Positions 53,201 to 62,870 of a stretch of 64,000 bases of DNA are shown in pieces (position 1 is the stretch's first letter; each line of letters opens with the position of its first letter). A model generated the notes under the pieces. That model searched no databases and was not told the origin of the DNA. It saw only the letters and a list, made by a program, of their open reading frames with translations. Position numbers and translations under genes: made by a program. The stretch is from Paenibacillus terrigena DSM 21567 (GTDB taxonomy: Bacteria; Bacillota; Bacilli; Paenibacillales; Paenibacillaceae), in assembly GCF_000374845.1 (NCBI RefSeq), contig NZ_KB895415.1, positions 124,001 to 188,000 of the forward strand, in the 5' to 3' direction.

Positions 53201-53224
53201 AAAAAGCCCCCAAAGGGACTTTCT
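53201..53224 (-). terminator. Terminator of the ABC-2 exporter operon
   Basis: AAAGTCCC and GGGGCTTT on the minus strand pair (one wobble), followed by T5. It lies just after the last permease gene (stop 53235). Confidence 0.8.
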
Positions 53225-53234
53225 CGTCTGATAA

Positions 53235-54395
53235 CTATAATGCTCTCTGGGCCGGTCTAAGAATCGAAGCTCCGATCGATAGCAGCAGAACCGCGAACAG
53301 CAGCAGAATCCCTAGATTCGAGGCTACAGCCATGAGATGCTCCCCATCAGCAAGCTTCATAGCCGCGTCAATCGCCCATTTTTGAGGAACGAAATTAGCA
53401 ATCTTCTGCATAAAATCCGGCATAATCGCGATCGGCCAGAAGCAGCCCCCAAGCATGCATGTAGGTGTTACTAGAATATTGTTCACTTGCCCCAAACTCT
53501 TCGTATCTCGAACTGTACCAGCTATCGCACTAGCCATTCCTATCGCTGCGAGCAAGAAACATTCGAGCACAAGGAATAGCGCCAATAAAGGAATGCCATT
53601 GTAATCATACCCGATCACATAACGCGTGAAGAGCAAGGTGACACTAATCTGAATCGTACCGATCGCCGCATTCCCAAGGAAATTCCCTAATGTTATCTCC
53701 CAAGCGCGAACCGGAGCACTATATACCCGCTGCATCGTTCGATTTACCCGGTCTTCCATAATAATATGGATGCCGCCGCTGCTCATCATTAAGAGGAACA
53801 TGAGCATGATCCCGATAATCGTATTAAAGTAAGGATTCAAATTATAGTGCCCTGGATCTATGTTCGTCTTAATCGCAGGCTGTTCTTGCTGTGTTAGCAG
53901 GCGCTCGAGCAACGCTTGATGATCTTGCGCTATCGCAGCATCTGCTGCTCTTGTCTGAACGATAGCCTGCTGCACGCGAGAGATCTCAGCATCGCTATAT
54001 TGGCGAAGCATGACGGTTGACTTGGTCTGCGTAAGTTCGAATAGCTCTACGTCAGGCAGCTTGCCATCCCATAAGACTGCTGAGAAATCCCGTGGAATCA
54101 CGAGAGCCCCACTCGCTTGATGCGCAACGATCTGACGCTTCACCTCTTCCATGCTGTCAACCGGTTCGACCGTGAAGCCCTGTTTGCCTTGCAATCCAGT
54201 CACCACATGCTTCCCGAGCTGACCTTGATCCGCATTGTAGTAGATAACTCGGATATTCTCAGCACCCATGGATGCGGTAATTCCAATAATGGCAGAGATG
54301 ACAGCAACGGGTATGATAATCCGACTGAGTAGTGCTTTTCGACTGCCGAGCATACGACGAATGAAGAATCCAGCAATAATTAGGCTATTATTCAT
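53235..54395 (-). CDS. ABC-2 type transporter permease (YhaP/LtaT-like)
   Basis: The 386-residue membrane protein has one N-terminal helix, a large extracytoplasmic domain (about 40-200) and five C-terminal helices with the ABC-2 pattern GIMLMFLLMMSSGGIHIIMEDRVNRTMQRVYSAPVRAWEITLGNFLGN. It pairs with the permease encoded just upstream, whose stop it overlaps by 8 bp, and the ATPase. GGGAG precedes the ATG. The layout resembles antibiotic or lipid exporters controlled by a linked two-component system such as the B. subtilis YvfR-YvfS system. Confidence 0.88.
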   Translation of the reverse strand: MNNSLIIAGFFIRRMLGSRKALLSRIIIPVAVISAIIGITASMGAENIRVIYYNADQGQLGKHVVTGLQGKQGFTVEPVDSMEEVKRQIVAHQASGALVIPRDFSAVLWDGKLPDVELFELTQTKSTVMLRQYSDAEISRVQQAIVQTRAADAAIAQDHQALLERLLTQQEQPAIKTNIDPGHYNLNPYFNTIIGIMLMFLLMMSSGGIHIIMEDRVNRTMQRVYSAPVRAWEITLGNFLGNAAIGTIQISVTLLFTRYVIGYDYNGIPLLALFLVLECFLLAAIGMASAIAGTVRDTKSLGQVNNILVTPTCMLGGCFWPIAIMPDFMQKIANFVPQKWAIDAAMKLADGEHLMAVASNLGILLLFAVLLLSIGASILRPAQRAL

Positions 54396-55560
54396 AAATG
54401 CTCCCTACCCTTCTTGCGAATCGTATTGCCAGAAGAAGCAGCACACCGGCGATGCCCATCAATACGAATAATAAATGCCACGCCGTATTCACATCCACAC
54501 CCATCATGAATCGAAAAACACTCCCATTTGCCCAATAATTCAAGGTGAACTTCCCGACACTCTCGAGCTCTCCACCAACGAATACAATCATGCCGCCGCT
54601 TAGAAAGGTCATTATGAATACAATGGTTGAATATATCGACTCCACTGCTTTACTGCTCTTCAGAATACCCGCTAGAACCGCAGCTAGACTAATCGATGCA
54701 ATAACTGTGAAGAATACGGTCAGACCAACCCCTAAGAGGTTCTCTCCCCAATCCACGCCATATACGAGCCCCGTGAACCCAATAATAAGAGCACCTTGAA
54801 TGATTGACTGGATCGTTGCGCCGAGCAATTTGCCCAAGATCACATGAGAGACAGCTACTGGCGCGGCAATCATCCGTTGGAGCGTCTTGTTCTCTCGTTC
54901 CCGCAGCAAGCTAATCGCTGATGACATCCCCCCGAACAACAAGAACATAATGAGCATTGTGCAAGAATAATACTGGAAGGAGCTCGCTTCGTAGAGATTA
55001 TCCTGCAGCTTGCCGATCTTCACCGCATTTATCGACTCCGCCTTCTGGCTAGAACTATTGATCGGTGTTCCGTTCACGCCAAGGACTATGGCTGCAGCTT
55101 GCGTTTGCGTCGTCTGATCTGTAAAAGCTTGCAGCATCATTCGTACCATATCATTCTTGCTCGTGGTCGGTCCTGCGACGTACGTCCAATCTGCTGTATG
55201 ACCACCCATGATCTCTGTGGAGAATGTAGCTGGAATGATAAGACCGCCATCCACTTCACGTGCCTGGATACGATTCTTCAATTCCATCTCAGAATCCACA
55301 TTCGTTACGCTTAGGATCTCTTGCGTTTTCGTTGATTGGAAGAATTGCTGTAAGATCGACTTCATCATGCCTGTATCTTGGTTATATACCGCAAGTTTCA
55401 CTTGCTCAGGCGTGTATTCATTCGCAGAGAATTGACTCGACAGCGCCGATCCTAATACGAAGATCAATAACAGTGGTAAGACGAACAAGATAAGAAGAAC
55501 GCTTCGCATCCTTGAAATTTGAAGCAATTCCAGTTTCATGACATGTAGTATGTTACGCAT
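54388..55560 (-). CDS. ABC-2 type transporter permease
   Basis: Same layout as the downstream paralogue: an N-terminal helix, an extracytoplasmic domain of about 150 residues and a C-terminal five-helix domain (FLLFGGMSSAISLLRERENKTLQRMIAAPVAVSHVILGKLLGATIQ). 390 residues. Both permeases probably form a heterodimer. A GGGGGAGG RBS lies five bases before the ATG. It begins 14 bp downstream of the ATPase stop. Confidence 0.88.
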   Translation of the reverse strand: MRNILHVMKLELLQISRMRSVLLILFVLPLLLIFVLGSALSSQFSANEYTPEQVKLAVYNQDTGMMKSILQQFFQSTKTQEILSVTNVDSEMELKNRIQAREVDGGLIIPATFSTEIMGGHTADWTYVAGPTTSKNDMVRMMLQAFTDQTTQTQAAAIVLGVNGTPINSSSQKAESINAVKIGKLQDNLYEASSFQYYSCTMLIMFLLFGGMSSAISLLRERENKTLQRMIAAPVAVSHVILGKLLGATIQSIIQGALIIGFTGLVYGVDWGENLLGVGLTVFFTVIASISLAAVLAGILKSSKAVESIYSTIVFIMTFLSGGMIVFVGGELESVGKFTLNYWANGSVFRFMMGVDVNTAWHLLFVLMGIAGVLLLLAIRFARRVGSIYE

Positions 55561-55574
55561 ATGATCCTCCCCCC

Positions 55575-56510
55575 CTAATCACGCAAGGTACGTCCTGTTA
55601 ATGATAAGAACAGCGTCTCCAAATTCGGTTCTTCACGCTTGAAAGATATCGGCTTAATCTGATGACTCGACAGAATGAATAGAATATCTTGAAATACCGT
55701 ATCCGTTGGCTTCAGCAGCATCTCCAGTTCATTCCCGAGAACCTCAACACTCAGAATGTGCGGGTGTCGGCGAAGCTCAACGAGAACGGAATCCCGCAAT
55801 GTATCCACGGTAATGAACATTTTCTCATCACGCCCAAGTTGTTCGAGCAGTTCTTCCTTCGTACCGCATGCAATCAGTTGGCCGTGGTCCATAATCCCAA
55901 CCCGGGTACTGATCGCTTCAACCTCTTCCATATAATGACTCGTGTAAATAATCGTTGATCCCATGGCATTGAGCTTCCGAATCGACTCCATGATGTGATT
56001 GCGAGACTGTGGATCAATCCCTACAGTTGGTTCATCCATAATGATAAGCTCTGGATGATGCATGATGGCACAAGCGATATTCAATCTGCGCTTCATCCCG
56101 CCCGAGTAGGCCCCCGGCTTATCTCCCGCACGGTCTTTCAGCCCGACGAAATCGAGTGCTTCGTCTACCCGCTCACGCAACAGCTTGCCGCTAAGACCGT
56201 ACAATCGGCCAAAGAATGTCACGTTCTCGCGTGCCGTTAAGGTCTCATAAATCGCTAAGTCTTGCGGCACAAGTCCGATCTTCTTTTTGATATCTATCGT
56301 ATGCTTGTGGACTGATCGTCCATCGATAAGAATTTCACCTTGATCATAAGGCAAGAGGCCAGTCAGCATATGGATCGTCGTACTCTTGCCCGCACCGTTC
56401 GGTCCTAATAAGCCGAATACTTCACCCTTCTCGATTTTGAGGCTTAAATGGTTCACCGTCACCTTTGTATCATAACGTTTCAACACTTGCTTCAATTCAA
56501 CAAAACTCAT
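55575..56510 (-). CDS. ABC transporter ATP-binding protein
   Basis: The 311-residue ATPase has Walker A GPNGAGKST (about 38), the LSGG-equivalent YSGGMKRRLNIA (about 138), Walker B LIIMDEPTVGIDP (about 158), and a C-terminal segment typical of ABC-2 exporters. It energises the two permeases. The longer frame begins with a GTG in the RBS; I start at ATG 56510 with AAGGGG upstream. It is divergent from the sensor kinase/response regulator pair and shares with it a dyad at 56606-56627. Confidence 0.92.
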   Translation of the reverse strand: MSFVELKQVLKRYDTKVTVNHLSLKIEKGEVFGLLGPNGAGKSTTIHMLTGLLPYDQGEILIDGRSVHKHTIDIKKKIGLVPQDLAIYETLTARENVTFFGRLYGLSGKLLRERVDEALDFVGLKDRAGDKPGAYSGGMKRRLNIACAIMHHPELIIMDEPTVGIDPQSRNHIMESIRKLNAMGSTIIYTSHYMEEVEAISTRVGIMDHGQLIACGTKEELLEQLGRDEKMFITVDTLRDSVLVELRRHPHILSVEVLGNELEMLLKPTDTVFQDILFILSSHQIKPISFKREEPNLETLFLSLTGRTLRD

Positions 56511-56605
56511 CACCTTATATCCCCTTCCGTTCCATCTCCGTTATGTGTTATGTACTCATTGTAGGAGATATTTCTCCGTCACACACGTCCGATTCGTCAT
56601 GAAGT

Positions 56606-56627
56606 TGAGGTGACTAAAGTCATCTCA
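56606..56627. promoter_or_regulatory. Response-regulator-like 22-bp dyad between exporter and two-component genes
   Basis: TGAGGTGACT-AA-AGTCATCTCA has 9 of 10 matching arm positions. It lies about 45 bases upstream of the predicted kinase start (-10 TATACT at 56650-56655), and on the other side upstream of the exporter -10 TACAAT (56558-56563), which has no recognisable -35. This is the position of an activator site. Confidence 0.75.
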
Positions 56628-56688
56628 TGACCATGATGGCTTGGTGTGGTATACTATTTTCATGATTTTGGACGAAGGGTGTGCCAAT

Positions 56689-57861
56689 ATGTTTGCCATT
56701 TTATCCTGGGTGCGCCATCTCCTCCTCGTCATTCCGGCCATCGGAACGATCTGGTGGGGAGATATCGGATCCCCCGCTGTGTATGTCGCATTCACCCTCA
56801 TGACATTGCTGCTAGCTCGTGTGCGATTACTGAAGCTGCAACCATTTGCGTTTATCCTATTCGCAGCTGAAACGGCGCTCTGCATCTATATCAGTCTTCA
56901 CTACCATGGCATCACGTTCTTAATGCTGTTATCTCCGTTAGTCGCGCTGTTCGAGCAATCGACACCATGGAAAGATCTGAATCACCAGATCGCTGGTTGT
57001 CTTCTCCTGCTCATTGGGTATAACATCACGCTAATCCATCAGCCTAGCATGATGGTGTTCGTCGCCAATGTGACATTCCTACTTACTGCCCTGCTGCTGA
57101 TCGGGATTCGCATGACTTCGGTTCAGAAGAATGAGGCAGAAACGCTGTACGATCAACTAAGCTTAAGTCATCTGGAGCTAAGCGATGCCCGAACACGACT
57201 TGTCCAATACGCGAAGCAGGTGGAGCAGCTCGCCCAGCTCGAAGAACGGAACCGGATCTCGAAAGACATCCATGACGATCTTGGACATCGACTTATTCGG
57301 CAGAAGATGATGACAGAAGCCATTCTACAGATCTACAAGACGAAGCCCGATCAAGCGATCGCCATGCTCGAACAGGTTCGCGATCAAATGAGCGATTCCA
57401 TGGAGACGCTTCGCCGGACCGTACGACGCATTGCGCCGCCAATTCAGGATTCCCAACAATATTCGTTGGACCACTTGATTCAATCGACCCGTGAAACCTT
57501 CGGAATTGCCATGGAATATCACATGGAAGGTCTGCCTTACGCGCTCTATCCTAGCATCGAATATGTACTCTACCGCAATGCACAGGAAGCCATCACGAAT
57601 GCGCTTCGTCATGGGGGAGCAACCGAGGTTCACATTCTACTACGTTACGAACCCGATCAGATCCAAATGCGGATCAGCAATAATGGAAGCGTGCCAGATT
57701 CGGAGCAAATACGGAAAGGCATAGGCATGCGTGGCATGGAAGAACGCGTTCATCTAATCGGTGGACAGCTCTATTGGATTTGCGACGATCAATTCAGCAT
57801 CATCACGCGTCTGCCGCATTATCCTAAAGAAAGTACATTATCGGAAGGAGCAACACTATGA
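56689..57861 (+). CDS. DesK/YvfT-type sensor histidine kinase
   Basis: The 390-residue protein has five N-terminal membrane helices (about 1-150), a short coiled linker, a HisKA_3 dimerisation domain with the phosphorylated His in ISKDIHDDLGHRLIRQKMM (about 205-225) and a HATPase domain (EAITNALRHGG near 305, GIGMRGMEERVHLIGG near 350). It senses a membrane-linked signal and phosphorylates the overlapping response regulator. I start at 56689, after AAGGGTG; TATACT at 56650 would make transcription begin near 56662, excluding the earlier ATGs. Confidence 0.9.
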   Translation: MFAILSWVRHLLLVIPAIGTIWWGDIGSPAVYVAFTLMTLLLARVRLLKLQPFAFILFAAETALCIYISLHYHGITFLMLLSPLVALFEQSTPWKDLNHQIAGCLLLLIGYNITLIHQPSMMVFVANVTFLLTALLLIGIRMTSVQKNEAETLYDQLSLSHLELSDARTRLVQYAKQVEQLAQLEERNRISKDIHDDLGHRLIRQKMMTEAILQIYKTKPDQAIAMLEQVRDQMSDSMETLRRTVRRIAPPIQDSQQYSLDHLIQSTRETFGIAMEYHMEGLPYALYPSIEYVLYRNAQEAITNALRHGGATEVHILLRYEPDQIQMRISNNGSVPDSEQIRKGIGMRGMEERVHLIGGQLYWICDDQFSIITRLPHYPKESTLSEGATL

Positions 57862-58505
57862 TTCGAATCCTCCTCGTGGATGACGATGCATTCATCCGTG
57901 AGAGCTTGAAGATGATCCTTGATTTACAGCAGGATATTGAGGTCATCGGTACCTGCGCGAATGGGAATGAGGCACTCGCCTTCATTCAGTCGCATCCCGA
58001 AGTTGAGCTCGTGCTGATGGATATTCGAATGCCGGAATGCGATGGTGTTCAAGGTACGAAGCTAATCAAGGCGCATGCGCCTCATATTGCCGTCCTCATC
58101 TTAACGACATTCGATGATGATGATTATATTGTGGAGGCTATTCGCAACGGTGCGGGCGGGTATCTGCTCAAGAACATTCCTCCGGAGCGGATAATGGAAG
58201 GCATTCGAACCGTGCATCGTGGTGATCTGCTCATCCATCCGGATATTGCAAGGAAGCTCGCAACCCTTGTGAGCGAACCTAGACCGAACCCAGCTTCATT
58301 GGATCGCAGCGCGAAGCTTGCCCAGCACCAGCTATCGAAAGCAGAGCAACAGATCGTGGAACTCATCGCTGCGGGCAAATCCAATAAAGAAATTGCGCAG
58401 ACGCTCTTCCTTAGCGAAGGTACGGTAAAAAATTATATTTCCGACATCCTTAGCAAATTAGCATTAAGAGATCGAACGCAAATTGCAATCTTTTATTTAA
58501 CATAG
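57858..58505 (+). CDS. NarL/LuxR-family response regulator
   Basis: The 215-residue regulator has a receiver domain (phospho-Asp in VLMDIRMPECDG near 54, LTTFDDDDYIVEAIRNGAGGYLLK) and a LuxR-type helix-turn-helix (SNKEIAQTLFLSEGTVKNYISDILSKLALRDRTQIAI, about 170-207). It overlaps the kinase stop by 4 bp (ATGA). GGAGCAACACT precedes the ATG. The likely targets are the divergent ABC exporter genes, through the dyad at 56606; this is inferred from position. Confidence 0.93.
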   Translation: MIRILLVDDDAFIRESLKMILDLQQDIEVIGTCANGNEALAFIQSHPEVELVLMDIRMPECDGVQGTKLIKAHAPHIAVLILTTFDDDDYIVEAIRNGAGGYLLKNIPPERIMEGIRTVHRGDLLIHPDIARKLATLVSEPRPNPASLDRSAKLAQHQLSKAEQQIVELIAAGKSNKEIAQTLFLSEGTVKNYISDILSKLALRDRTQIAIFYLT

Positions 58506-58521
58506 GAGGCTTAACCTCATC

Positions 58522-59163
58522 ATGACAACCAATACACAAGCTATAAATACGAATTTTGTTGCAGCGGACTTCGATGTCTTCGCTATTCCGGGGCTAGAAG
58601 CGCGTATGAGCGCATTAATCGAGCGAGTTCGTCCGAAGCTCACAGAGCTTGGCAACCAACTTGCACCCCATCTTTCGGCACTCTGCGGCGAAGAGATGTT
58701 CCCCCACGTCGCGAAGCATGCAAGACGCACCATCAACCCGCCAAACGATACATGGGTCGCATGGGCGAATAACAAGCGCGGCTACAAAGCTCATCCGCAT
58801 TTTCAAGTCGGCATGTTCGAGTCGCATCTCTTCATTATTTTCGCTGTCATCTATGAGAGTGATAATAAGAAGGTGTTCGCGAAGCATCTATCCGAGCATC
58901 TGCAAGACGTACGTGCAGCAGTCCCGGTGAACTTCTTCTGGTCTCTAGATCATATGAAGCCAGAGGGAACATCGCATGCAGACATGAATGAGGAGGCTTA
59001 CGAGACCATCATTCACAAATTGCAGCACATTCAGAAATCAGAAGTACTCTGCGGCCTACGTATTGATCGCGATAATCCGCTGCTTGCCGACGGAGAGAAA
59101 CTGCTCTCGACCATTGAGCATACCTTTGAGCAGTTATTGCCGCTATATCGACTCGCATTCTAA
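58522..59163 (+). CDS. yktB: YktB family protein (DUF1054)
   Basis: The 213-residue protein matches the YktB/DUF1054 family: FNFVAADFDVFAIPGLEARMSALIERVRPKL, then HVAKHARRTINPPNDTWVAWANNKRGYKAHPHFQVGMFESHLFIIFAVIYE and PVNFFWSLDHMKP. It is a cytosolic protein of unknown function. AGGAGGCTTAACCTCATC precedes the ATG, 16 bp after the response regulator stop, so it may be cotranscribed with the two-component genes. A terminator follows. Confidence 0.88.
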   Translation: MTTNTQAINTNFVAADFDVFAIPGLEARMSALIERVRPKLTELGNQLAPHLSALCGEEMFPHVAKHARRTINPPNDTWVAWANNKRGYKAHPHFQVGMFESHLFIIFAVIYESDNKKVFAKHLSEHLQDVRAAVPVNFFWSLDHMKPEGTSHADMNEEAYETIIHKLQHIQKSEVLCGLRIDRDNPLLADGEKLLSTIEHTFEQLLPLYRLAF

Positions 59164-59180
59164 TCTTCGCAGTGAATATG

Positions 59181-59224
59181 AAAAGGCAGTACAGTGACCT
59201 CTATCGGACACCGTACTGCCTTAT
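59181..59224. terminator. Bidirectional terminator between yktB and the MFS gene
   Basis: AAGGCAGTAC (59183-59192) and GTACTGCCTT (59213-59222) are perfect complements, with A- and T-rich flanks. Confidence 0.9.
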
Positions 59225-59234
59225 ATTTTTGTCG

Positions 59235-60506
59235 TCAAGCCGTCACTTTTGCACGTGGTCTCGAAGTCATATACCAATGAATCCCGAATAATACGGCTAA
59301 CACCAAACTGCTGCCGTAGAACGGCGCATGCGGACCAAGAATATCCCACAGTCTACCCGATATAATCGGACCAACAACCATCCCTGATCCTTCAATCGTA
59401 AGGAAAAATCCCCAGACGGCCCCTCGCTCAGACTTCGGAATCACGGAAGCAATATAAGCATTCCAAGCGGGAACGATCAGTGCGTAACCAATGCCAATAA
59501 GACAGACCAAGATATAGACAAGGAACATCGCGCGTGCAGTTGCGAAGAAGAACAACGTGACGGCCGTTAATCCAAATCCGATGTGCAAGAACCATTTCGT
59601 CCCAATCTTATCCACCCATCTTCCCATCGGAATAAGCGCCAGCACGGTAATCCCTCCGCCAATCATCAGCAGGAGACTGTACTGTGCTGGCGTAAGGCCA
59701 ATGACCGTTCGGGCATATAGTGTAATTACCGGTGTAAGTAAGCCGATCGAGAAGGTCTGCAGAAAAAGCGCGACGAAAAATTGCCAGCTTACGTGCAGAT
59801 TGCGCCGCACATCTTGCAAGGTCTCTCGTATTTTACCAGACAGATTCTGAACAGACAGCCTCGCCTTGGACTTCAAATTCTGCATGTCCTCTTGCGCATG
59901 CAGCTCCTCTGTTTGCTGTCTTCCCGGCAAAAAAAGAGCAACAATCGTGACGACAGCCATACAAACTAACAAGACTCGAAAAGCCGGTGCATACGACTTA
60001 GCAACAAAAAAATTAATGACAACAGGTCCCGCTCCGGTTCCACTGAGCCAAGCGAAATAGACAATGCTAAGCACCGTCCCCTGCGCCTTCTCTCCCGCTA
60101 CTTGTGTCGTGCCTGTAATAACGCATGGCCAGAGCGGAGACGTCCCGATCCCGAGCAATAAACAGGCAATTACGATTAGAAATAAATTCGAGGTAAAAGC
60201 GATGAGCCCCACGGATATGAAGGTGATGATTAATCCCGCTAGCATGCTGATTCGGTAGCCTACCCGTTCTGTAATCCAACCTATCGGACTGCGGAATATG
60301 TTATCTCCGATATATTGAAGCGAGAAGGCCCAGCCAATCGCAAAGGTTGAGAGCCCAAGGACCGTCCCCATATAAATGGGAAGGATCGTAACGAGCAGCG
60401 CTCCTTTCACAAATTCCACAAGAAATAGAATGATTAGCAATTCAATAACAAATGGGGAGAACAAATGCCGTAGCTTCCCCTTCATCTTCGCCCTTTCCAT
60501 ATCCAA
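59235..60506 (-). CDS. Major facilitator superfamily transporter
   Basis: The 423-residue protein has twelve predicted membrane helices in two halves, separated by a charged loop (GRQQTEELHAQEDMQNLKSKARLSVQNLSGKIRETLQDVRRNL, about 195-240). Helix 2-3 region shows IGWITERVGYRISMLAGL, similar to motif A of the superfamily. The substrate cannot be predicted. The TTG at 60506 has AAGGAGG six bases upstream and is preferred to the ATG two codons later. It diverges from speA. Confidence 0.85.
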   Translation of the reverse strand: MDMERAKMKGKLRHLFSPFVIELLIILFLVEFVKGALLVTILPIYMGTVLGLSTFAIGWAFSLQYIGDNIFRSPIGWITERVGYRISMLAGLIITFISVGLIAFTSNLFLIVIACLLLGIGTSPLWPCVITGTTQVAGEKAQGTVLSIVYFAWLSGTGAGPVVINFFVAKSYAPAFRVLLVCMAVVTIVALFLPGRQQTEELHAQEDMQNLKSKARLSVQNLSGKIRETLQDVRRNLHVSWQFFVALFLQTFSIGLLTPVITLYARTVIGLTPAQYSLLLMIGGGITVLALIPMGRWVDKIGTKWFLHIGFGLTAVTLFFFATARAMFLVYILVCLIGIGYALIVPAWNAYIASVIPKSERGAVWGFFLTIEGSGMVVGPIISGRLWDILGPHAPFYGSSLVLAVLFGIHWYMTSRPRAKVTA

Positions 60507-60634
60507 CCAACTCCTCCTTCAACTTCGTCTTCCTTTTCAAGTCCGCAGGTACACCTATTTCTTTAGTGTGGCCCAAGATGATGGAAAAATTGCACATTGT
60601 CCATGAAATCTTCCAAATATCCACTAATAAATTG

Positions 60635-60662
60635 CTTGCATTCCCCCACGTTTTTGTTATAC
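60635..60662 (+). promoter_or_regulatory. Predicted promoter of speA
   Basis: TTGCAT, a 16-bp spacer and TATACT. Transcription would start near 60670, giving a leader of about 37 bases. Confidence 0.6.
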
Positions 60663-60706
60663 TTCTCCTTGTTTGTTTATTAATTCGAGAAAGTTGGGAT
60701 GAAAGA

Positions 60707-62182
60707 ATGGATCATTCACGTACACCTTTGTTCACTGCTCTTCGGCAGCATGCTGCGAGCAATCCCGTTCAGTTTCACATCCCAGGCCATAAAAAAGGAG
60801 CCGGCTCTGATCAAGAATTCCGTGAATTTATCGGCGATAACGCCTTTTCTATAGACTTGATTAATATTGCTCCCCTAGATGACCTGCATCAGCCGACTGG
60901 CGTAATTGAAGAGGCACAGAAGCTTGCTGCTGACGCCTTCGGTTCGGACCACACCTTGTTCTCTGTCCAAGGAACAAGCGGCGCGATCATGACGATGATC
61001 ATGTCCGTCTGTTCGCCAGGCGATAAGATTATCGTCCCACGTAACGTGCACAAATCGATTATGTCCGCCATCATCTTCTCTGGCGCGCGTCCGGTCTTTA
61101 TCTCTCCGGCACGTGACGAGAATCTCGGAATCGATCATGGCATCACGACGCGGTCCGTTCGCCGGGCATTGACGAAACACCCGGATGCCAAGGCTGTCCT
61201 GGTCATTAACCCGACGTATTACGGCATCTGTGCTGACTTGAAAGAAATCGTTGATCTAGCGCATTCCTTCCACGTACCTGTTCTTGTCGATGAGGCACAT
61301 GGTGTACTCATTCATTTCCATGAGGATCTGCCAATGTCTGCGATGCAAGCAGGCGCCGATATGGCAGCGACAAGCGTGCACAAGCTGGGCGGCTCTATGA
61401 CGCAGAGTTCGGTGCTTAACGTGAATACGAAGAACGGCTATATTAATCAGCAGCGTGTACAGACGATTATCAGTATGTTGACGACGACATCGACATCCTA
61501 TATCCTGCTCGCTTCATTAGATACATCCCGTCGCAATCTAGCGCTTAACGGACATGCCATTGCAGAAGAAGCTATTCGACTCGCGCAGTATGCCCGTACA
61601 GTAATCAATTCGATACCTGGCCTCTATTGCTTCGGCGATGAGATCCTAGGCGACGAAGCGACGTATAACTACGATCCGACGAAAGTCACGACCCACGTTC
61701 GCCATCTTGGCATGACTGGCTATGAAGCGGAGAACTGGCTTCGCGAGCATTACAATCTCGAAGTAGAGCTCAGTGATATGTACAACATTCTGTGTCTGGT
61801 AACACCAGGAGACACACAGGAGACAGTAGATACGCTCCTTCGGGCGCTTCGTGAAATGTCAGAAACCTTCTATAACATGAATGAAGTGAAAGAAGTGGTC
61901 GTGAAGATTCCTGAGATCCCGCACCTCTCCTTGACACCGCGTGAAGCGTTCTACGCAGATACGGAAGTGATTCCGTTCAAGGAATCCGCAGGACGTATCA
62001 TCGCGGAATTCATCTACGTCTATCCGCCAGGCATCCCGATTCTATTGCCAGGTGAAGTGATCTCGCAAGAGAACATTAACTACATCATGGATCATGTCGA
62101 AGTCGGGTTACCGGTCAAAGGACCAGAAGACCGCAGCATTAAGAACGTGAAAGTTATTGTCGAGACAGAAGCGATTTTCTAA
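60707..62182 (+). CDS. speA: Arginine decarboxylase (Orn/Lys/Arg decarboxylase family)
   Basis: This PLP enzyme converts arginine to agmatine, the first step of polyamine synthesis in Bacillales. The 491-residue protein follows B. subtilis SpeA along its length: TPLFTALRQHAASNPVQFHIPGHKKGAG, DHTLFSVQGTSGAIMTM, VDEAHGV, the PLP lysine in ATSVHKLGGSMTQSSVLN (about 230), and the end ANTE-like DTEVIPFKESAGRIIAEFI and PPGIPILLPGE. Lysine or ornithine as substrate cannot be excluded. I start at 60707; the ORF opens 85 codons earlier across the divergent MFS 5' region. Confidence 0.92.
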   Translation: MDHSRTPLFTALRQHAASNPVQFHIPGHKKGAGSDQEFREFIGDNAFSIDLINIAPLDDLHQPTGVIEEAQKLAADAFGSDHTLFSVQGTSGAIMTMIMSVCSPGDKIIVPRNVHKSIMSAIIFSGARPVFISPARDENLGIDHGITTRSVRRALTKHPDAKAVLVINPTYYGICADLKEIVDLAHSFHVPVLVDEAHGVLIHFHEDLPMSAMQAGADMAATSVHKLGGSMTQSSVLNVNTKNGYINQQRVQTIISMLTTTSTSYILLASLDTSRRNLALNGHAIAEEAIRLAQYARTVINSIPGLYCFGDEILGDEATYNYDPTKVTTHVRHLGMTGYEAENWLREHYNLEVELSDMYNILCLVTPGDTQETVDTLLRALREMSETFYNMNEVKEVVVKIPEIPHLSLTPREAFYADTEVIPFKESAGRIIAEFIYVYPPGIPILLPGEVISQENINYIMDHVEVGLPVKGPEDRSIKNVKVIVETEAIF

Positions 62183-62188
62183 TCTATA

Positions 62189-62236
62189 AAAAAGGACCAC
62201 CCTTAAGTTCAGATTGAACTCGTGGGCGGTCCTTTC
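62189..62236. terminator. Bidirectional terminator after speA
   Basis: AAAGGACCACCC and GGGCGGTCCTTT arms with an inner AGTTCA/TGAACT stem, flanked by A and T tracts. Confidence 0.88.
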
Positions 62237-62267
62237 GTTCTATGGCGCGAATGACCCGAACGTCAAA

Positions 62268-62870
62268 TTATCGCGGTTCATAAATCACACTCTGATCCTG
62301 AAGTGCTTCGATGAGCTGCTCCATCATCTCCACACTCTCAGCTATATTGTGCTCATCAAGCTTCTTGATACGTTCACGATACGTGAGCTTGGCGTTATGG
62401 TCTTTGATGTGCAGGCGAATTTCCGCACTGGGATGCTCAATGAGCCTGTCGTGAAGCTGCTCGTGCTTAAGTACAGACCGGAGTATGCTAGGGTGGGTTG
62501 AACTGCCCTTAAACAGCTTAGCCAGTGCAGCATTCGGCATCGTTGTTGGCCGTAATCGTTGCAGCCAGAAACCGATCCGTTTCGCTGAAGACAAAGAGAA
62601 TTCCAGCTTACGCCGTGATCGATAGGTGTATACAATTTCTAACGTATCGGACGAACCTGCATTATTCCCAGATTCGATAATGATCACCTGCATCTCCCCT
62701 GCCCCTTTGCGGGAGTTGACCATCACATGCTGAGGTGTGTAGTTGAAGCCTTTCAAGGAGGAGGCATGATAGGTTCCATGATTGATATGCGCATATTGAC
62801 GGAGAATCCCCGTACTCTTCGGCTCCCACCACTTCTTACGAACGAAGTCCTTCTTCGAATTACTCGTCAT
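62268..62870 (-). CDS. Conserved hypothetical protein, 200 residues, in SPFH operon
   Basis: I do not recognise the family. The protein is basic and mostly soluble: an N-terminal [55 protein letters not shown], a central beta-rich part and a helical end ([62 protein letters not shown]). The C-terminal helices are Arg/Lys/Glu-rich and could bind nucleic acid or a partner. Its start overlaps the stop of the ribbon-helix-helix gene by 11 bp, so it is translated with it. It is the third gene of a probable SPFH-RHH-unknown operon. Confidence 0.75.
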   Translation of the reverse strand: MTSNSKKDFVRKKWWEPKSTGILRQYAHINHGTYHASSLKGFNYTPQHVMVNSRKGAGEMQVIIIESGNNAGSSDTLEIVYTYRSRRKLEFSLSSAKRIGFWLQRLRPTTMPNAALAKLFKGSSTHPSILRSVLKHEQLHDRLIEHPSAEIRLHIKDHNAKLTYRERIKKLDEHNIAESVEMMEQLIEALQDQSVIYEPR

